Below are positions 46,301-58,088 of a stretch of DNA of 64,000 bases, in pieces (the stretch's first letter is position 1; every line of letters begins with the position of its first letter). The notes beneath the pieces were generated by a model, which saw only the letters and a program-made list of their open reading frames with translations, ran no database searches and was not told the origin of the DNA. The DNA is from Kingdonia uniflora (Eukaryota > Streptophyta > Magnoliopsida > Ranunculales > Circaeasteraceae), in contig JACGCM010002112.1 in NCBI GenBank assembly GCA_014058105.1, positions 186,001 through 250,000 on the forward strand, in the 5' to 3' direction. Position numbers and translations under genes: made by a program.

Positions 46301-47929
46301 CACATTATCATTTCATACTCTTCCAGCTGAATTAAGGTCAAAAAATTGGGGTCGGGTCGGGCTGGAAGAGAAGTACGTACCCCTAGATGAAGTGATGTAT
46401 TTCACGGAATAATACTTCAAAACATCATAAGGAGTTATTCTTCTTTCATTTCATGCATGGGCCCACTTCCTATTTAAATTCTCATAAACATTGATCACCT
46501 CCTACATGTTCCCATTTAGCTGGGCTGGGTACGCCTTGATCTTATTCATAATACCTTTTAAAAGATTGCTTAAAGGTACCACCAACCTATATTCGAACTG
46601 GGCCAAATAGCACAGGAAACCCTAATCCAAGTCACCTCCAATATTCCTAACAAAATACTCAAGAATAACAGACTCTGATATTTTCCTTTAAAATTTTTTG
46701 ACCTCCAAATCAGGCAATAAGAAAAAAATACTTTCACCCCCCTTTCCATCTGAATACCCTCTAAACACTCTCCCCTCATACTCCATTATATCCCCCATAC
46801 ACCATCTATACTACTTTTACATTAACAATACTCCCTAAACACATCTAAGTTTACAAAATACCTATAGAGCTTACCAGGGAAATCTGGAAACTTGACCTGT
46901 TCCTCCCATTCCCCCTCCTCTGAACTACTCTCCTCCTCAACATCTCGATCGACTGTATTCGAGTTGTACTTAATCAGCTCGGCCCCCACAGATTTGGTAT
47001 CCTCCCATCCTACATCTTCATCCTCACTCAAGTAACCCGAGGTGAAAGGCTCCATCTCAATCTCTGCACTCGACGACTTAGGACGTCTACTTCTACGCAC
47101 TTTTGATTGAATCTACACCTACATCAAGGTCCATACATTTTAATCAATTTATATATTTTTTTTAGTTATTATTTTTCAAAAATAATAAAATATGTATACA
47201 ATCTATTATTTTTTATCTCTCAATAATACTAAATAGTAAAATAAAGACAAATTTTACAAAGCTAATTTTTCTTCAATCGTACAACACAAAAATTTCCCAA
47301 TATAGTAAATTTTTCAAAATTCAAATACGATAACCTAGAGGGAATACTCCACCAATAGATAAATGAGAAAGAATCACATCCATATACAGACATTCAAATC
47401 ACAAACAAATTCAATATTCATGGAAATCACTAACCTTTAACGTCAGAAAAAGTGTCAGGCACCGTAAATGCTTTCTCCTTCACAATAGAACTCCGTACAA
47501 ACAATTTTTTCTGAACCCCAACAACGACAACTTCCTCTTCTCCACGATAACGATGCCTCTTCACTTGGTTTTTCTCTCTAAAATCTCTGCTATCAAACTT
47601 ATTTTCTCTCTCACTAGATTTTTGCCTCTCTATTTTTTGTAAACATTTAGAAGAAGAAATAGTGGGACTATTTATAACTTTCCTTTCTTGCCTTAGTAAT
47701 TTTTGGGACTCACGCAAGCTGCCTTCGATTTTGCTGCCAATGTATCTCTTCTACTATTCTTGTCAAACGACCCATACCTTTTGGGTATAAATGCATTTTC
47801 ATCATTAACCCATACATTATAATTAAATGCATCTCTCTCTATCTCTTTCTCTTGCCCATTCCTCTCCCAAACCTTCCCACCTCCATGATGACAAAATGAA
47901 TTCACACACAATCGATCTTTACCTCCCAA
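43316..47929 (-). pseudogene. G3 antisense multi-exon coiled-coil gene
   Basis: Function is unknown. Reading leftward, exon-like blocks are 47929-47430 (AAKSKAACVSPKNY, then arginine/lysine-rich), 47100-46822 (WEEQVKFPDFPGKLYRYFVN then VFREYC), 46779-46570, 46095-45754 (KVHKSQAKRKIIGGILASVA), 45543-45127 (ICLGFVKGKTG, RRLHDNGYEFEEVEVI, acidic tail) and about 45000-43316, a coiled coil. The end reads VIAYFVEEVKRLKME, a stop, DILHDYLVLKGCIC, then QSNCLNFMETGIGP and EERVERG, with a stop at 43316-43318. It matches the G1 gene block for block. Several nonsense codons disable it. Confidence 0.78.
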
Positions 47930-48130
47930 TAAATCTCGTACTCTTAACTTCCTCTTTTACTTATTTATCACAACTTTCCCATCATTCCCAAAGCTCCAAC
48001 ATTCGAAATTCTAAAACAAAACAAACTTTTCCAAGCAACTTTCACATAAACACGAGGAACAACATCACACCACAAATATTATTAACTTTTATATAATTAC
48101 ATTATTTTAACCTCATACATGATCGACCTC

Positions 48131-48483
48131 TCAAAAATATTTACATCTAAAGAAACTTAGGTGCCCTACAGTACCACATCTGATCAGTTCCCCACCAATA
48201 ATCCTCTCGTCTTCAGCAACTATCTCATCTAGTACAATCTCTTTCATAGCAGCTCTTTGAGCTTCAGGCTCGACAATCATTTCATAGAATGCCTCACACT
48301 AAAAATGTTGATCAACTTATTCTCCCTTACCCTTGCATTTAAACCATCCACTATCAATACAAAAACAGACAACTCAGCATCTTAATCGAGCTGCTCAAAC
48401 AACCTTCCACAAACTTTAGCTACTTTTATAGCCAAACGACCCTCAACCACATGTCAAACTCTCTGAGAGCGAGTCCTCACCAT
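48131..48483 (-). pseudogene. Small antisense ORF of G3, shared with G2
   Basis: From ATG at 48483 the minus strand reads MVRTRSQRV, a stop, HVVEGRLAIKVAKVCGRLFE. After a frameshift it reads EAFYEMIVEPEAQRAAMKEI, VLDEIVAEDERIIGGELIRC and GTVGHLSFFRCKYF, with a stop at 48131-48133. G2 has the same start, layout and C-terminus on its own antisense strand (12797-13148). It lies about 200 bases upstream of the main antisense gene. It could be an independent small protein or a first exon. No known family is recognised. Confidence 0.7.
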
Positions 48484-49816
48484 GTTTACTAATTTTGTGT
48501 CTCCAATACCCCTTATTTTAAAAAAAACAATATCATTAAATCCCATCTTGTATGTCTCTCAGATACTACCAGATAAACATTACAGCTGCCATAGTTATCC
48601 ACTCTAACAAACAAATACCTATCTCTCCGACCTTGATCAAAAACTACATACTACTTGGTAACAAATTTACTTAATTATTTTTTAGACAGTACTTTTCTTC
48701 AAACACTTCGAGTGTTGCACGCTTCTTCTAATTATACATATTTACTCAGTTCAAAACTCAGATTTGCAATATTTAGCACATATACAGTTCAACCGACCTG
48801 CCACTTATAATTTGACAATTATTTCATATATTCATCTACCATACTATATTATGCAATTTGATAGTAATTTTTATCTACTAATCCAAAGATTAAGAAATTT
48901 GATGTCACAATAACCTTTTTCATTAGCTTGAAACTGCATATTACAGATTATAAGAAATAGTAAGTTATAAATACTTTATACAGATTGTTCTACAGGTTAC
49001 ACTCACTATCATATCTCAGTAATATCTTCAAGTACGAACATAAGCATACTTTTGTGCCACCTCTGAAACCACCACCACCTCTGTAAGAAAGTGAACATGG
49101 TTGTAACAGAGATCTTCTACCACTACCTCTGCCTACAACGCCCGATCACTCACAAGATAACAGCGACACTTCCTGACATGGATGCCAACATCCTCATCCT
49201 CTGCAGTAACATATTCTCTGTAAGAAAGCGAAGATACTCCCTACAGCGCTGCCCTGATCTATACATATAATGGAAGCGGTATATATGGCAATACTCCTCA
49301 TTAGCTTTCGCTGCCTCATAAATAGTCATACCCTAAAAGGTAGGACAAACAGGGATAGGAGTGGGAAAATCAAGGGACTGGTTCCCAAAATAACCAAACT
49401 GCAGTTCTTGTACTTTGGCAATTACTCTAGCCTCCCTTCCTGGACTTCTGGTGGTCACCATTGTTTATATTTGCAGCAAATCTATGGGAGATTTGAAAAG
49501 ACAGGACTACTGGCATAAGAATAACCAGAGGTACAACAACAATAGTATTTATACAGATACATACCTTCAATGCAGGGAAGATTTCTAAAGCAGCCATTAT
49601 TCAAAGACTACTAATAGGAAAATCAATACCCAATTAAAAACAGTCAAAATCCTAACAACATTCCAATTCCTAACAGCCCATTACACTTCCAAAACAAAAT
49701 TCTACGTACCAAATTCACCATTGCTATACCAGACAAACTTTCTGTATCCCCATACTGAACTCGATTGAACCTTCTCAACTCAAGACATAAGTGCCTTCAG
49801 TTAAGAGAGGGGTAAT
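48484..49816 (-). other. G3 region between antisense ORFs and 3' LTR
   Basis: Mostly AT-rich noncoding sequence that probably includes the promoter of the antisense unit. A minus-strand stretch at about 49020-49215 reads EYVTAEDEDVGIHVRKCRC with one later stop and may be a further antisense exon; I have no second copy to confirm it. A polypurine tract (AAGAGAGGGG, 49803-49812) precedes the 3' LTR. Confidence 0.45.
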
Positions 49817-50337
49817 TATAGGGACTTATCCTTCAAGCTGGGATATTATCGAGCAAATACCAAGCCAGACTCGCACAACATGCACGTAACATACTCTATC
49901 AACAATGACATCTTGACTGCAAACTATAGAAGAACATGGCTCAAGCACTCAAAGTAAAAATAGAACAAGTCAAGGATACCTGTTCTCCTACAAACTGACA
50001 GCAGCAGAGATAACCTCTATTCTTCCCCCAATTCAGGAGAACGTACTGGTATATTAAACAAACCAAGGCTAAGGTCTATAAAAGAGACAAAACACAGAAG
50101 GGGAAGGGACCAAGTTTATCTAACTCAAGAGATCACAAAACTTGTAATCGAAATATCAATCCCAATCATGCCATAAATCTATAGTTATTAAAATCGTCAA
50201 GCCGTGGTCGTGGTTTTTTTCCTATTCAGAGGCTTCCACGCTAAACCCTACGTCAATTTCTATTCTTATTTTATTTGTTGTCATAGGTACATTTGGTATA
50301 AGAGCCTTTTGAGCGATTATAAAATTAGGCCCTTCCA
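49817..50337 (+). repeat. 3' LTR of G3
   Basis: It begins TATAGGGACTTATCC and ends TTAGGCCCTTCCA, parallel to 36658-37177. It is followed by ATCAA (50338-50342), matching the left flank exactly. Confidence 0.92.
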
Positions 50338-50342
50338 ATCAA

Positions 50343-50689
50343 CTGCTAGAGTATATTACTTTATTTTCTTTGTTGAGAACCGCAAAAAATATATGTCTTG
50401 TTTATCATGACAAGCAGAAGCACTATTAGTATCACATTTAATTAATATATGACAAATTAGATATAAATTTAGGAGTTACATACGTACGTGTCTATCATCT
50501 AACATCTTTCTAAGTCCATAATCTATTTTGTGGCTCAAACATTGAGCATCTTTAAACATATTCATTCTGCTTGCTAACCCATAAAAGGAACATTCTCTAT
50601 CAAGCTCGCCAAAACTCCATTTTATTTCAGAAGGTCCTGTAAATAAATATAGTCGTTAAACTTTGAAATTACCAATTTTGCAGACATCT
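50343..50689. other. Flank right of G3, no gene
   Basis: No recognisable coding sequence. It is the continuation of the 36008-36657 flank, and leads into the broken 5' edge of G4. Confidence 0.5.
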
Positions 50690-50734
50690 CGGTTCAAAAT
50701 TAATTACTAAATACCCAATTTTTGTATCTACTTT

Positions 50735-51960
50735 CCACAAGATGTCAGGAGTTGATCCTACCTTCGCCTGCCTTCGACTCTATCTAATACCCAATTGTGC
50801 AGTAGTCAAAAAAAAAAAAACATTAGCCATAAGGATTCGAGAAGCGGAGAAGCGGCTAATCTTGATGTCGGTAAACTTCTAGCTACAGGTCTTATCTGTG
50901 AGGTTAAATACGTAGATTAAATCTCAAACATTATGGCAATTCTAAAAAATAACAGAAAAATCCAAGTATACATCGACTTTATCAACCTTAACAAACATAC
51001 CCCGAAGGATAGTTTCCCCATCCTAATCATCGCAGTGCTGCTTGACGCAATAGGTGGACATGAATGGTTCTTGATGATGGATGCTACTTCCGATTACAAT
51101 CAAGTACCACTCTTGCCTGAAGATCAAAGAAAAACGTCATTCATCAGAGAGCAAGGCCCATATTGTTTCAATATCTTACCCTATTGGCTTAAAAATTTCA
51201 TGTGCGACCTACCAATGATTGGTTACAACCATGTTCAAGCCATTATTGGGAAAGTCAGCCGAATTATATATTAATGACAGCAAGAGCATCAACAAAAACA
51301 CTTACCTCCAAGACTTGTCTGCAGTCTTCTCTATCCTTCGATCATACAAAATGAAGTTAAACCCTGACAAGTGCCAGTTCGATGTTTCATCTGGAAAATT
51401 TCTTGGCCACCTCATCAGTAAGAGAGGTATCAAGATCTAACCTACCCAGATGTGAGCATTAATTGAGATGCCATCCCCCAGAACAAAGAAAGATATGTAG
51501 AAGGTTGCTAGGAAAATTGCTGCCCTTAACCGTTTCATTTCAAAATCGAGTAGGTGTAAATGGTTATTCTCTTAACTCAGTGGTCAAGGCGCCCACAAAA
51601 CAAAGAAGAAAAACCCAAATATTGAATGGACAATAGAATGTGAACAAGCCTTCCAAGAGCTTAAAGCTTACCTCGGTCAACCCCCAATTATGAGTACTCT
51701 TATCGAAAGTGAACAACTTTTACTCTATCTTACCGTAAAAAATGAATCCTTAACGGTTCTCATTTGTATATGCAAAGGCATCAAAAAAGTAATCTACTTT
51801 ATCAGCAAAACCTTAACCTCAGCCGAAACCAGATATTTAAAACTTGGAAAGCATCTACCCAACCTCGTCTACACATCAAGAAAGCTTAAGCCGTATTTCC
51901 AAGCACATCACATAAGGGTGGTCATAAGTTATCCCCTTTGAGAAGTATTCGCCAAGAAAT
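50735..51960 (+). pseudogene. G4 reverse transcriptase and RNase H, active site altered
   Basis: The sequence reads MSGVDPTFACLRLYLIPN, then LLATGLICEVKYVD-like, MAILKNNRKIQVYIDFINLN, FLMMDATSDYNQVPLLPEDQ and RTSFIREQGPYCFNILPY. The catalytic YxDD reads YINDSK (51265-51282), so one aspartate is lost. KLNPDKCQFDVSSGKFLGHL (51351) and the RNase H part VIYFISKTLTSAETRYLKL (51795-51850) follow. Frameshifts near 51240 and stops at 51440 and 51940 are further lesions. Confidence 0.88.
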
Positions 51961-52079
51961 ACAAATCCAGACGCATTTAACAATGTCCTACTTACCTTGA
52001 GGAACATGACATTACTTTCAAGAAGAAGGAATTCGAAAAGGGTCAAGCAGTTGCCAATTTTCTAGCAGACATCCCTATA

Positions 52080-52475
52080 AATGACACCAATTGGGAAGAA
52101 CACGAAGGTAAAATTTTAGAAGAGAAAATTGAACCATCCGACCCATGGTATATAATCATTGGTTGGCGACTATTTTCCGATGGCTCGGCAGGCCCAAACG
52201 GTTCAGGCATAGGCATCGTGTTGGTCACTCCTTCGAATGATCGGCTAGAAAAAGACATCAAACTAAAATTTGAATGTACCGACAACAAAGCCGAGTATGA
52301 GGCTTTAATTCATAGTTTGGAAATGGCCCTCGCATTGGGCGTGCCCAAGTTAGCTGTTTCTACTGACTCACAGCTAGTCCAAGGACATTATTAAGGAGAA
52401 AACAAAGCAAATGGTCGAATGCTAGAATACGCAGAACTCATCTACCAATGCATGGATCATTTTCTTCAATACTCA
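52080..52475 (+). pseudogene. G4 second (archaeal-type) RNase H
   Basis: WRLFSDGSAGPNGSGIGIVL, NKAEYEALIHSLEMALALGV and LAVSTDSQLVQGHY show the three acidic residues in one frame (52165-52395). It is the best preserved of the three copies in the window. A stop at 52394 ends the frame. Confidence 0.85.
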
Positions 52476-53211
52476 TCGATTATACATTACCCACAAGACG
52501 ATCTATGGCGTTACGTCCAGTCACCCAAGGTCGATTTTGGCTGAACATGAAAAAGCAAGTAGAAGATTAGGTCAACTACTGTGATAAGTATCAGCAAAAT
52601 AGCCATGACATTAAGAGCCCTTCAGAAGATTTCCATTACAGCTAAGCCACTTGGCCAATTAGACGGTAGGCTATCGATCTAATAGGCCCCTTCCTAAAGC
52701 CTTGGGTAAGGGAGAATACGTCCTCGTTGCAACCGATTTCTTTACCAAGTGGGTCAAAGCAGTACCCTTATGCAGACCAAGAAAAGAAGATATAGTAAAT
52801 TTCTTGTGAGAGAACATAATTACACGATTTGGTTGCCCACACATAATACGATGCGACAATGGTTCTCAATTCATTGGTAATAAGGTCAAAACATTCTTAA
52901 AGAAATACAATATTATTCTCTCTCCTTCTAAGCCTTACTACCCACAAGGTAACATCTAGGTCGAGGCCATAAACAAAACTATAGTCGACAACCTTTAGAA
53001 ATGTGCCAATGATTAGAAGCAACAATGGGTACAAGAGTTGCAGCATGTCTTCTGGGCCTATCGTACAATACCAAAAAAAATTAAGGGTTGCACTCCTTTT
53101 ATACTCACATACAGAAATGAAGTAGTTATACCAACTCAGCTCGAAGTCCGTACAAGAGACCCTAAACTACCAGATGAAGAAAATGACTTTCAACTCGGCT
53201 ATAACATGCTA
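52476..53211 (+). pseudogene. G4 integrase core, interrupted by Copia B
   Basis: AIDLIGPF (52672), DFFTKWVKAVPLCRPRKED, then FGCPHIIRCDNGSQFIGNKV (52830-52890) and VEAINKTIVDNL (52960-52995) give all three catalytic acids. It continues to LPDEENDFQLGYN (53168-53206) and is cut by the Copia B LTR. The zinc-binding part near 52540-52600 is poorly kept. Confidence 0.83.
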
Positions 53212-53950
53212 TGTTAAAGTTTTGATTACTTGAAATTAATCGATATCAATTAATTTAGATCAAAATCAATAGATCCGAATTCCTTTGAAGTAATGCTCTG
53301 ACCTTAACCTAGTTCAAATTAATTTGATTAACTAGTGTCAATAAGCAATTAGAAATTAAGCACGAGACCAAAGAATTTTAACCCTGTGGGAAACTTTTCT
53401 CAGGAGAAAAACTCACAGGTCACTGTCAAATCACCCGACAGCTAAACAATCTACTATTGAAAAGAAATTATAAAAATTTAATTACTTACAGACTCGATAA
53501 GCACATCCCGTGGTTACCATTCTTCTAATTGAACTCCTCCAATTAATTTCACATTCTTGCAACGCCTTTTCGTTCTCGCAATGCCTTACTCCAATCCCTC
53601 GCTGAAGCTTTCAATCTTGAATCCCACAAGTTGTTCAAATTATGATTTAGGTTTCTTGATCAATGATTAATTCAATTTTGAGCTTTTAATTCTCTCATGA
53701 ATCTCTCAAAGAAATCTATCATTTCTCTAAAAATACAAGCCTTCAAAAAATTGGTTTTGGAAGAGGTGAAGTATGAAAAAAGAAAAGATGCTTTTTATAA
53801 GAAAACTGAAAACCCGAACTCTGTTCGAATAAAAACAAAATCTATTCGAATAAAACAATTATTATTACAATACATCAAAAATGTATTCGAACAAATAAAA
53901 GGCTGAGGCACTTTGTTTGAATAGAAAAAAGTCAATTCGACAAAAACAAG
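53212..53950 (-). repeat. 3' LTR of Copia B, truncated by Copia A
   Basis: It starts TGTTAAAGTTTTGATTAC beside TGCTA and parallels the 5' LTR until about 53950, where Copia A LTR sequence begins. Roughly 250 bases of the LTR end are missing. Confidence 0.82.
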
Positions 53951-53954
53951 TTTT

Positions 53955-54087
53955 CTTTCTCAATTTCTTTTCATTTGGTTTTTTTGGTCTTTAAGGAAAA
54001 ATAAAACAAACTTGATCACTCGGTGCAGTGCAAACACAGCGATAGAATGGGTCTAGCTTGGTTAAATCCCGGAGATAGTGCTGCTGA
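53955..54087 (+). repeat. 5' LTR scrap of Copia A
   Basis: TCTCAATTTCTTTTC through GATAGTGCTGCTGA matches 57830-57966. It is fused to the protease coding sequence, so the junction is a deletion break. Confidence 0.8.
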
Positions 54088-57043
54088 AGGGCAAACAGCA
54101 TGAAGAAGACAAAATAATTACGATGGTGTCTGAAGTAAATATGGTTGGAGGAGAAGTGGATTGGTGGATTGATTCGGGTGCAATAAAGCATATTAGTTGT
54201 GACAAGAATATGTTCGTGACTTATCAACCTGTGGGGGATGGGATGCACGTCTACACGGGTAATTCTTCAACTTCCAAGATCGTTAGTAAGGGTTCAGTGG
54301 ATCTTAAATTCACATCTGGGAAGATCGTCACCTTAACTGAAGTTTATCACGTTTTGGTGATTCGTAAGAACTTAGTTTTAGTCAACCTCTTCAGGTCCCA
54401 TGGTTTCAAAATTGTGTTTGAATCTGACAAAATGATCCTTACAAAAAATGGCAATTTTGTGGGTAAGGGTTATTCTATTTTTGGAATGTTTAAATTGTAT
54501 TTAATGAATAAATCCGTTTCTGCGTATATTCTTGAGTCCTCTGAATTGTGGCATGGTAGATTGGGCCATGTAAACTATAAATCAATTTAATTGATGGCAA
54601 GTAATGGATTAATTCCAAAACACAATCAGACTCACGAAAAATGTATAATATGCAGGAAATATAAAGTTACTAGAACCCCTTTTTGATCTGCTGAGAGATC
54701 ATCAAAGGTTTTAGATCTTGTACATTCAGAAATCTGTGAGATGATAGATGTTCTGTCCAAAAATGGAAAGATATATTTCATTACATTCATTGACAACGCT
54801 TCGAGATACACTTACATTTTTCTTTTAAGGACTAAAGATGAAGCCTTTGACAAGTTTAAAACGTACAAAGCTAAAGTCGAGAACTTTCACAATTTCAAGA
54901 TAAAAAGGACCGATAGAGGGGGATAGTACACATTCACGGGTTTGCAAGATTTTTGTGAAGCTGAAGGGGAGCACCATAAAATGTCTTCTCCAAGGACACC
55001 AGAAGATAATGGCATTATGGAATGGAAGAATAGAACTATTATAGAAATGGTTAATTCCATGCTTATCAGTTTGGGTGCCCATCTAATCTATTGGGCAAAG
55101 CTCTTCTTTTGTCGTGTTATATTTTGAATCGGGTTCCTCATAAAGTAATTGGAAAGTCTCCTTATGAAGTATGGAAAGGGAGAAAGCCTAACTTAAATTA
55201 TCTCAAAGTCTGTGGATGCTTAGCACAAGCCAAGTTACCACACGTTCAGTTTCCAAAAGTTGGACCGCGAGGGTTGGATGGCGTCTTTGTTGGCTACTCT
55301 CTGAGTAGAAAGGCTTATAGATTTCTAAATTTGGAATCTCTAGTACCTTATTCTATTATTGAGTTAACAAATGCTAATTTCTTTGAGAACATCTTTCCGC
55401 TTAAGAAGGATAAGGAAACTGTGAGGGTTGAGTCTTCGAGTTCACATATGAGAAACAATGCAACTGTTGTACTGGTGAAATCTCCTAGTGCTGTTAGACC
55501 ACGCAATCCTAAAAAATTTGGTCCTGATTATGTTCTTATGGCAGAAAAGGTTCCTAGTACTTATTCTGAGGCAATGAGTTCGAATGACGCAATATTCTGG
55601 AAGGAAGTAGCTGATGATGAGATTCACTCTATAATGTCCAACAATACATGGACATTAGTAGATCTACCTTCGGGGAGCAAACCGATTGGATGTAAGTGGA
55701 TATTCAAGAGGAAACTTAGACCCGACGGTTCAATTGATAAGTACAAGGCTCGTTTGGTGGCAAAAGGATACAAGCAACGAGAAGGATATGATTTCTTCGA
55801 TACGTATGTACCTGTGGCAAGAATCTCCATAATAGGACTAATGATAGCTATTGCATCATTGATCAATCTGGTCATACATCAGATGGATGTGAAGACCGCT
55901 TTTCTGAATAGAGATCTTGACGAAGAAATTTATATGGTTCAGCCAGAGGGGTTTGTTCTAGATAATAATAAGAAAAAGGTATCTAAGCTGATCAAATCTC
56001 TTTATAGACTAAAACAAGCTCCTAAGCAGTGGCATAACAAGTTCATAATAGTGTTGTTGATTGCTGAGGGTTTTCATGTTAATGGTGGTGATATCTGTGT
56101 CTATAGCAAGTTCAATGGCAGCAGTGGAGTCATTATATGTCTTTATGTTGATGACATGCTTATCATTGGAGCTGACAATGACTAAGTCATAAATGTAAAA
56201 AATTCCTTGTCTTCAAAGTTTGATATGAAAGATCTTGGCGAGGCTGATGTAATTCTGAGAATTGAAATTATCAGGAGCAATAATGGGATAGCTCTTACGC
56301 AATCCAAATACATCAAGAAGGTTCTGCGAGGATTTAATCAATATGAATCTAAACCTTCTCCTACTCCATTTGATTAAGGCATAAAGTAGTAGAAGAATAC
56401 AGGTAAACCGATAGCTCAACTTGAGTACTCCCAAATTATTGGCAGTTTAATACATGTTATGCATTGAACAAGACCTGATCTTGCATATGCAGTTGGCAAA
56501 TTGAGCAGATTCACAAGTAACCCAGGTAAAGAGCATTGGGATGCACTATATAGAGTTTAAAGGTACCTTAAGGGAACAATAGGTTATGGGACACATTATG
56601 GGAGACATTTAGCTATACTTGAAGGGTACTATGATACGACTTGGAACTCGGATCCAGACGAGTCAAAATCGGTTACTGCATGAATTTTTTCCTTAGCTGG
56701 AGGTCCAATCTCCTGGAGATCCAAAAAGTAAACATGCATAACTCATTCCTCTATGGAATCGGAGTTCATTAGTCTATCTTCTACGGGAAAAGAGGCCGAG
56801 TGGTTGAAATCAGTATTGTTTGATATTCCCATCTGGAAAAAGCTTGTGCCGGCAATCACAATCTATTGTGATAATCAGGCTGCATTGCTGCGAGTATACA
56901 GCGAGACTTATAATGGGATATCAAGACAGATTCGTCTGAAACATAATCAAGATGATTGGAGTATTTACAGATCACTCTTTGTAACCTCACCTCTCAAAGT
57001 GTGGAATCTAGTCAGTTCCTATGAGATGATAGACTGTCTCTAA
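54088..57043 (+). pseudogene. Copia A pol: protease, integrase, RT, RNase H
   Basis: Protease: WWIDSGAIKHISCDKNMFV (54161). Pre-integrase: LWHGRLGHVNYKSI (54547). Integrase: HSEICEM where HSD is usual, ITFIDNASRYTYIFLLRTKD, DRGG and NGIMEWKNRT. A 364-codon open frame (55091-56185) covers NRVPHKVIGKSPYEVWKGRK, ISIMSNNTWTLVDLPSGSKP-type RT start, RLVAKGYKQREGYDFFDTYV, QMDVKTAFLNRDLDEEIYMV and the intact active site YVDDMLIIG (56147-56173). RNase H ends with SMESEFISLSSTGKEAEWLK (56750). About eight stops and shifts interrupt the rest, for example at 54588, 54686, 54924, 55125 and 56184. Confidence 0.92.
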
Positions 57044-57393
57044 AGCACTTAGTAGAAAGGGATTAAGGACGTACTTTAAAGTGCTAAGCTCAAAAGTTAT
57101 TTATTTCTCTGAAAATTATGTGTGTATGACATGTCATGTTTATCAAATAAGATTATTAGTTCAAGGTTTAAATCCACTAATATTTTCTGCCAATTTTAGT
57201 TCAATGGCACTCTACTAATTTTTGACATGATAAACTTTGACATGTTTTACAATGTATAGGTTCCAGTTCACAAGACACCTAAACATATGCACATAATTTA
57301 CCTTTATGCCCAATTTTTATTTATTTGTTTTGTTTTATTTAAACTTGAGGGGGAATTATGTTTGTTATTTTTAAATTAAAACAAGTGGGGGAT

Positions 57394-58088
57394 TGTTGGA
57401 ATTGTTTTAACTTCGAAATATGGTTTTAAATGTTTTATCCCACATTGGAAATAAAAAGTAATTTCTAATAGTTTTTATATCTCTATTACTTAGTTTGATT
57501 TAAAAATCTACTCTAGGAGTGTGTGCACTCTAGCGAGATGCTTCGCATCGAGCGTGACTCACGCTCGCGTGGGCGAATGGGCATTTTATTAGGTACACTT
57601 AGCACTTTGCACGCTTGCCGCGGTGGTGGGGAATGAGCTTGGGTTTGGAATTAGACAACCTCTTGGACTTCTATGTCTGTTAGAGTCTGTAACTGGTTAT
57701 ATTATTATTGAGGATTAAGTATAACTTATGTATTAATTAAGCAGTTTTAGAACTAGACAGCTTTTAGACTCTTATTTATAGAGTTCTCTTATGTGAGTAA
57801 GAGCACAGAGAAAGCAAACAAGTCCTTTTCTATCTCAATTTCTTTTCTTTTCATTTGTTTGGGCATTAAGGAAAAGTGAAACAAACTTGATCACTTTTTG
57901 CAGTGCAAGCACATAGCGATAGAACTGGTCTAGCTTGGTTGAATCCCAGAGATAGTGTTGCTGAGTTCTTTTACACCTTTAGAGAGGCTTCGACTATCTT
58001 CAAGAAGCGCTTGTACGCCTCCTTGCTTGGCTCGGTAATTGCTTTCTTTTGGTGAAGATTAGTTCGTTAATTTTGAATTTTCCCAACA
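57394..58088 (+). repeat. 3' LTR of Copia A
   Basis: TGTTGGAATTG follows AAGTGGGGGAT, and the segment ends TTCCCAACA, an 8-base inverted terminus typical of Copia LTRs. Its 57830-57966 part matches the 5' scrap at 53955-54087. Confidence 0.9.

Larger units (their letters stand above)
36658..50337 (+). mobile_element. Complete but decayed Tat/Retand-type Ty3/Gypsy retrotransposon G3
   Basis: LTRs at 36658-37177 and 49817-50337 enclose a primer site, gag, protease, RT, RNase H, archaeal-type RNase H, integrase, a tandem array and an antisense gene set. A perfect 5-bp duplication ATCAA lies at 36653-36657 and 50338-50342. Total length is 13,680 bp. In the last 98 bases of the two LTRs I count about 12 differences by eye, so the insertion is old. 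All genes are broken. It is the mirror-image relative of G1 and shows the full element layout that G1 lacks. Confidence 0.93.
53955..58088 (+). mobile_element. Ty1/Copia retrotransposon A (Tork-like), 5' deleted
   Basis: A 133-base LTR scrap (53955-54087) joins directly to protease. Integrase, RT and RNase H follow, then a polypurine tract (57383-57393) and a 3' LTR (57394-58088). The end of the 5' LTR, the primer site and gag are missing, so a deletion spans them. It lies within the LTR and body of Copia B and on the opposite strand. Lineage assignment to Tork rests on the NRVPHK, WKGRKPNLNYLKVCGCLA and NAEFFENIFP-like blocks. Confidence 0.83.

Noticed and set aside
53200..53211. Firm target-site duplication for Copia B
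   Set aside because: TGCTA occurs at both edges, but the right LTR end lacks a clean CA and G4 coding resumes about 150 bases later, so it is recorded only as a candidate.
55091..56185. 364-codon open frame that could be taken for a functional gene
   Set aside because: It is the RT part of Copia A, flanked on both sides by frameshifted or stopped pol fragments of the same polyprotein.
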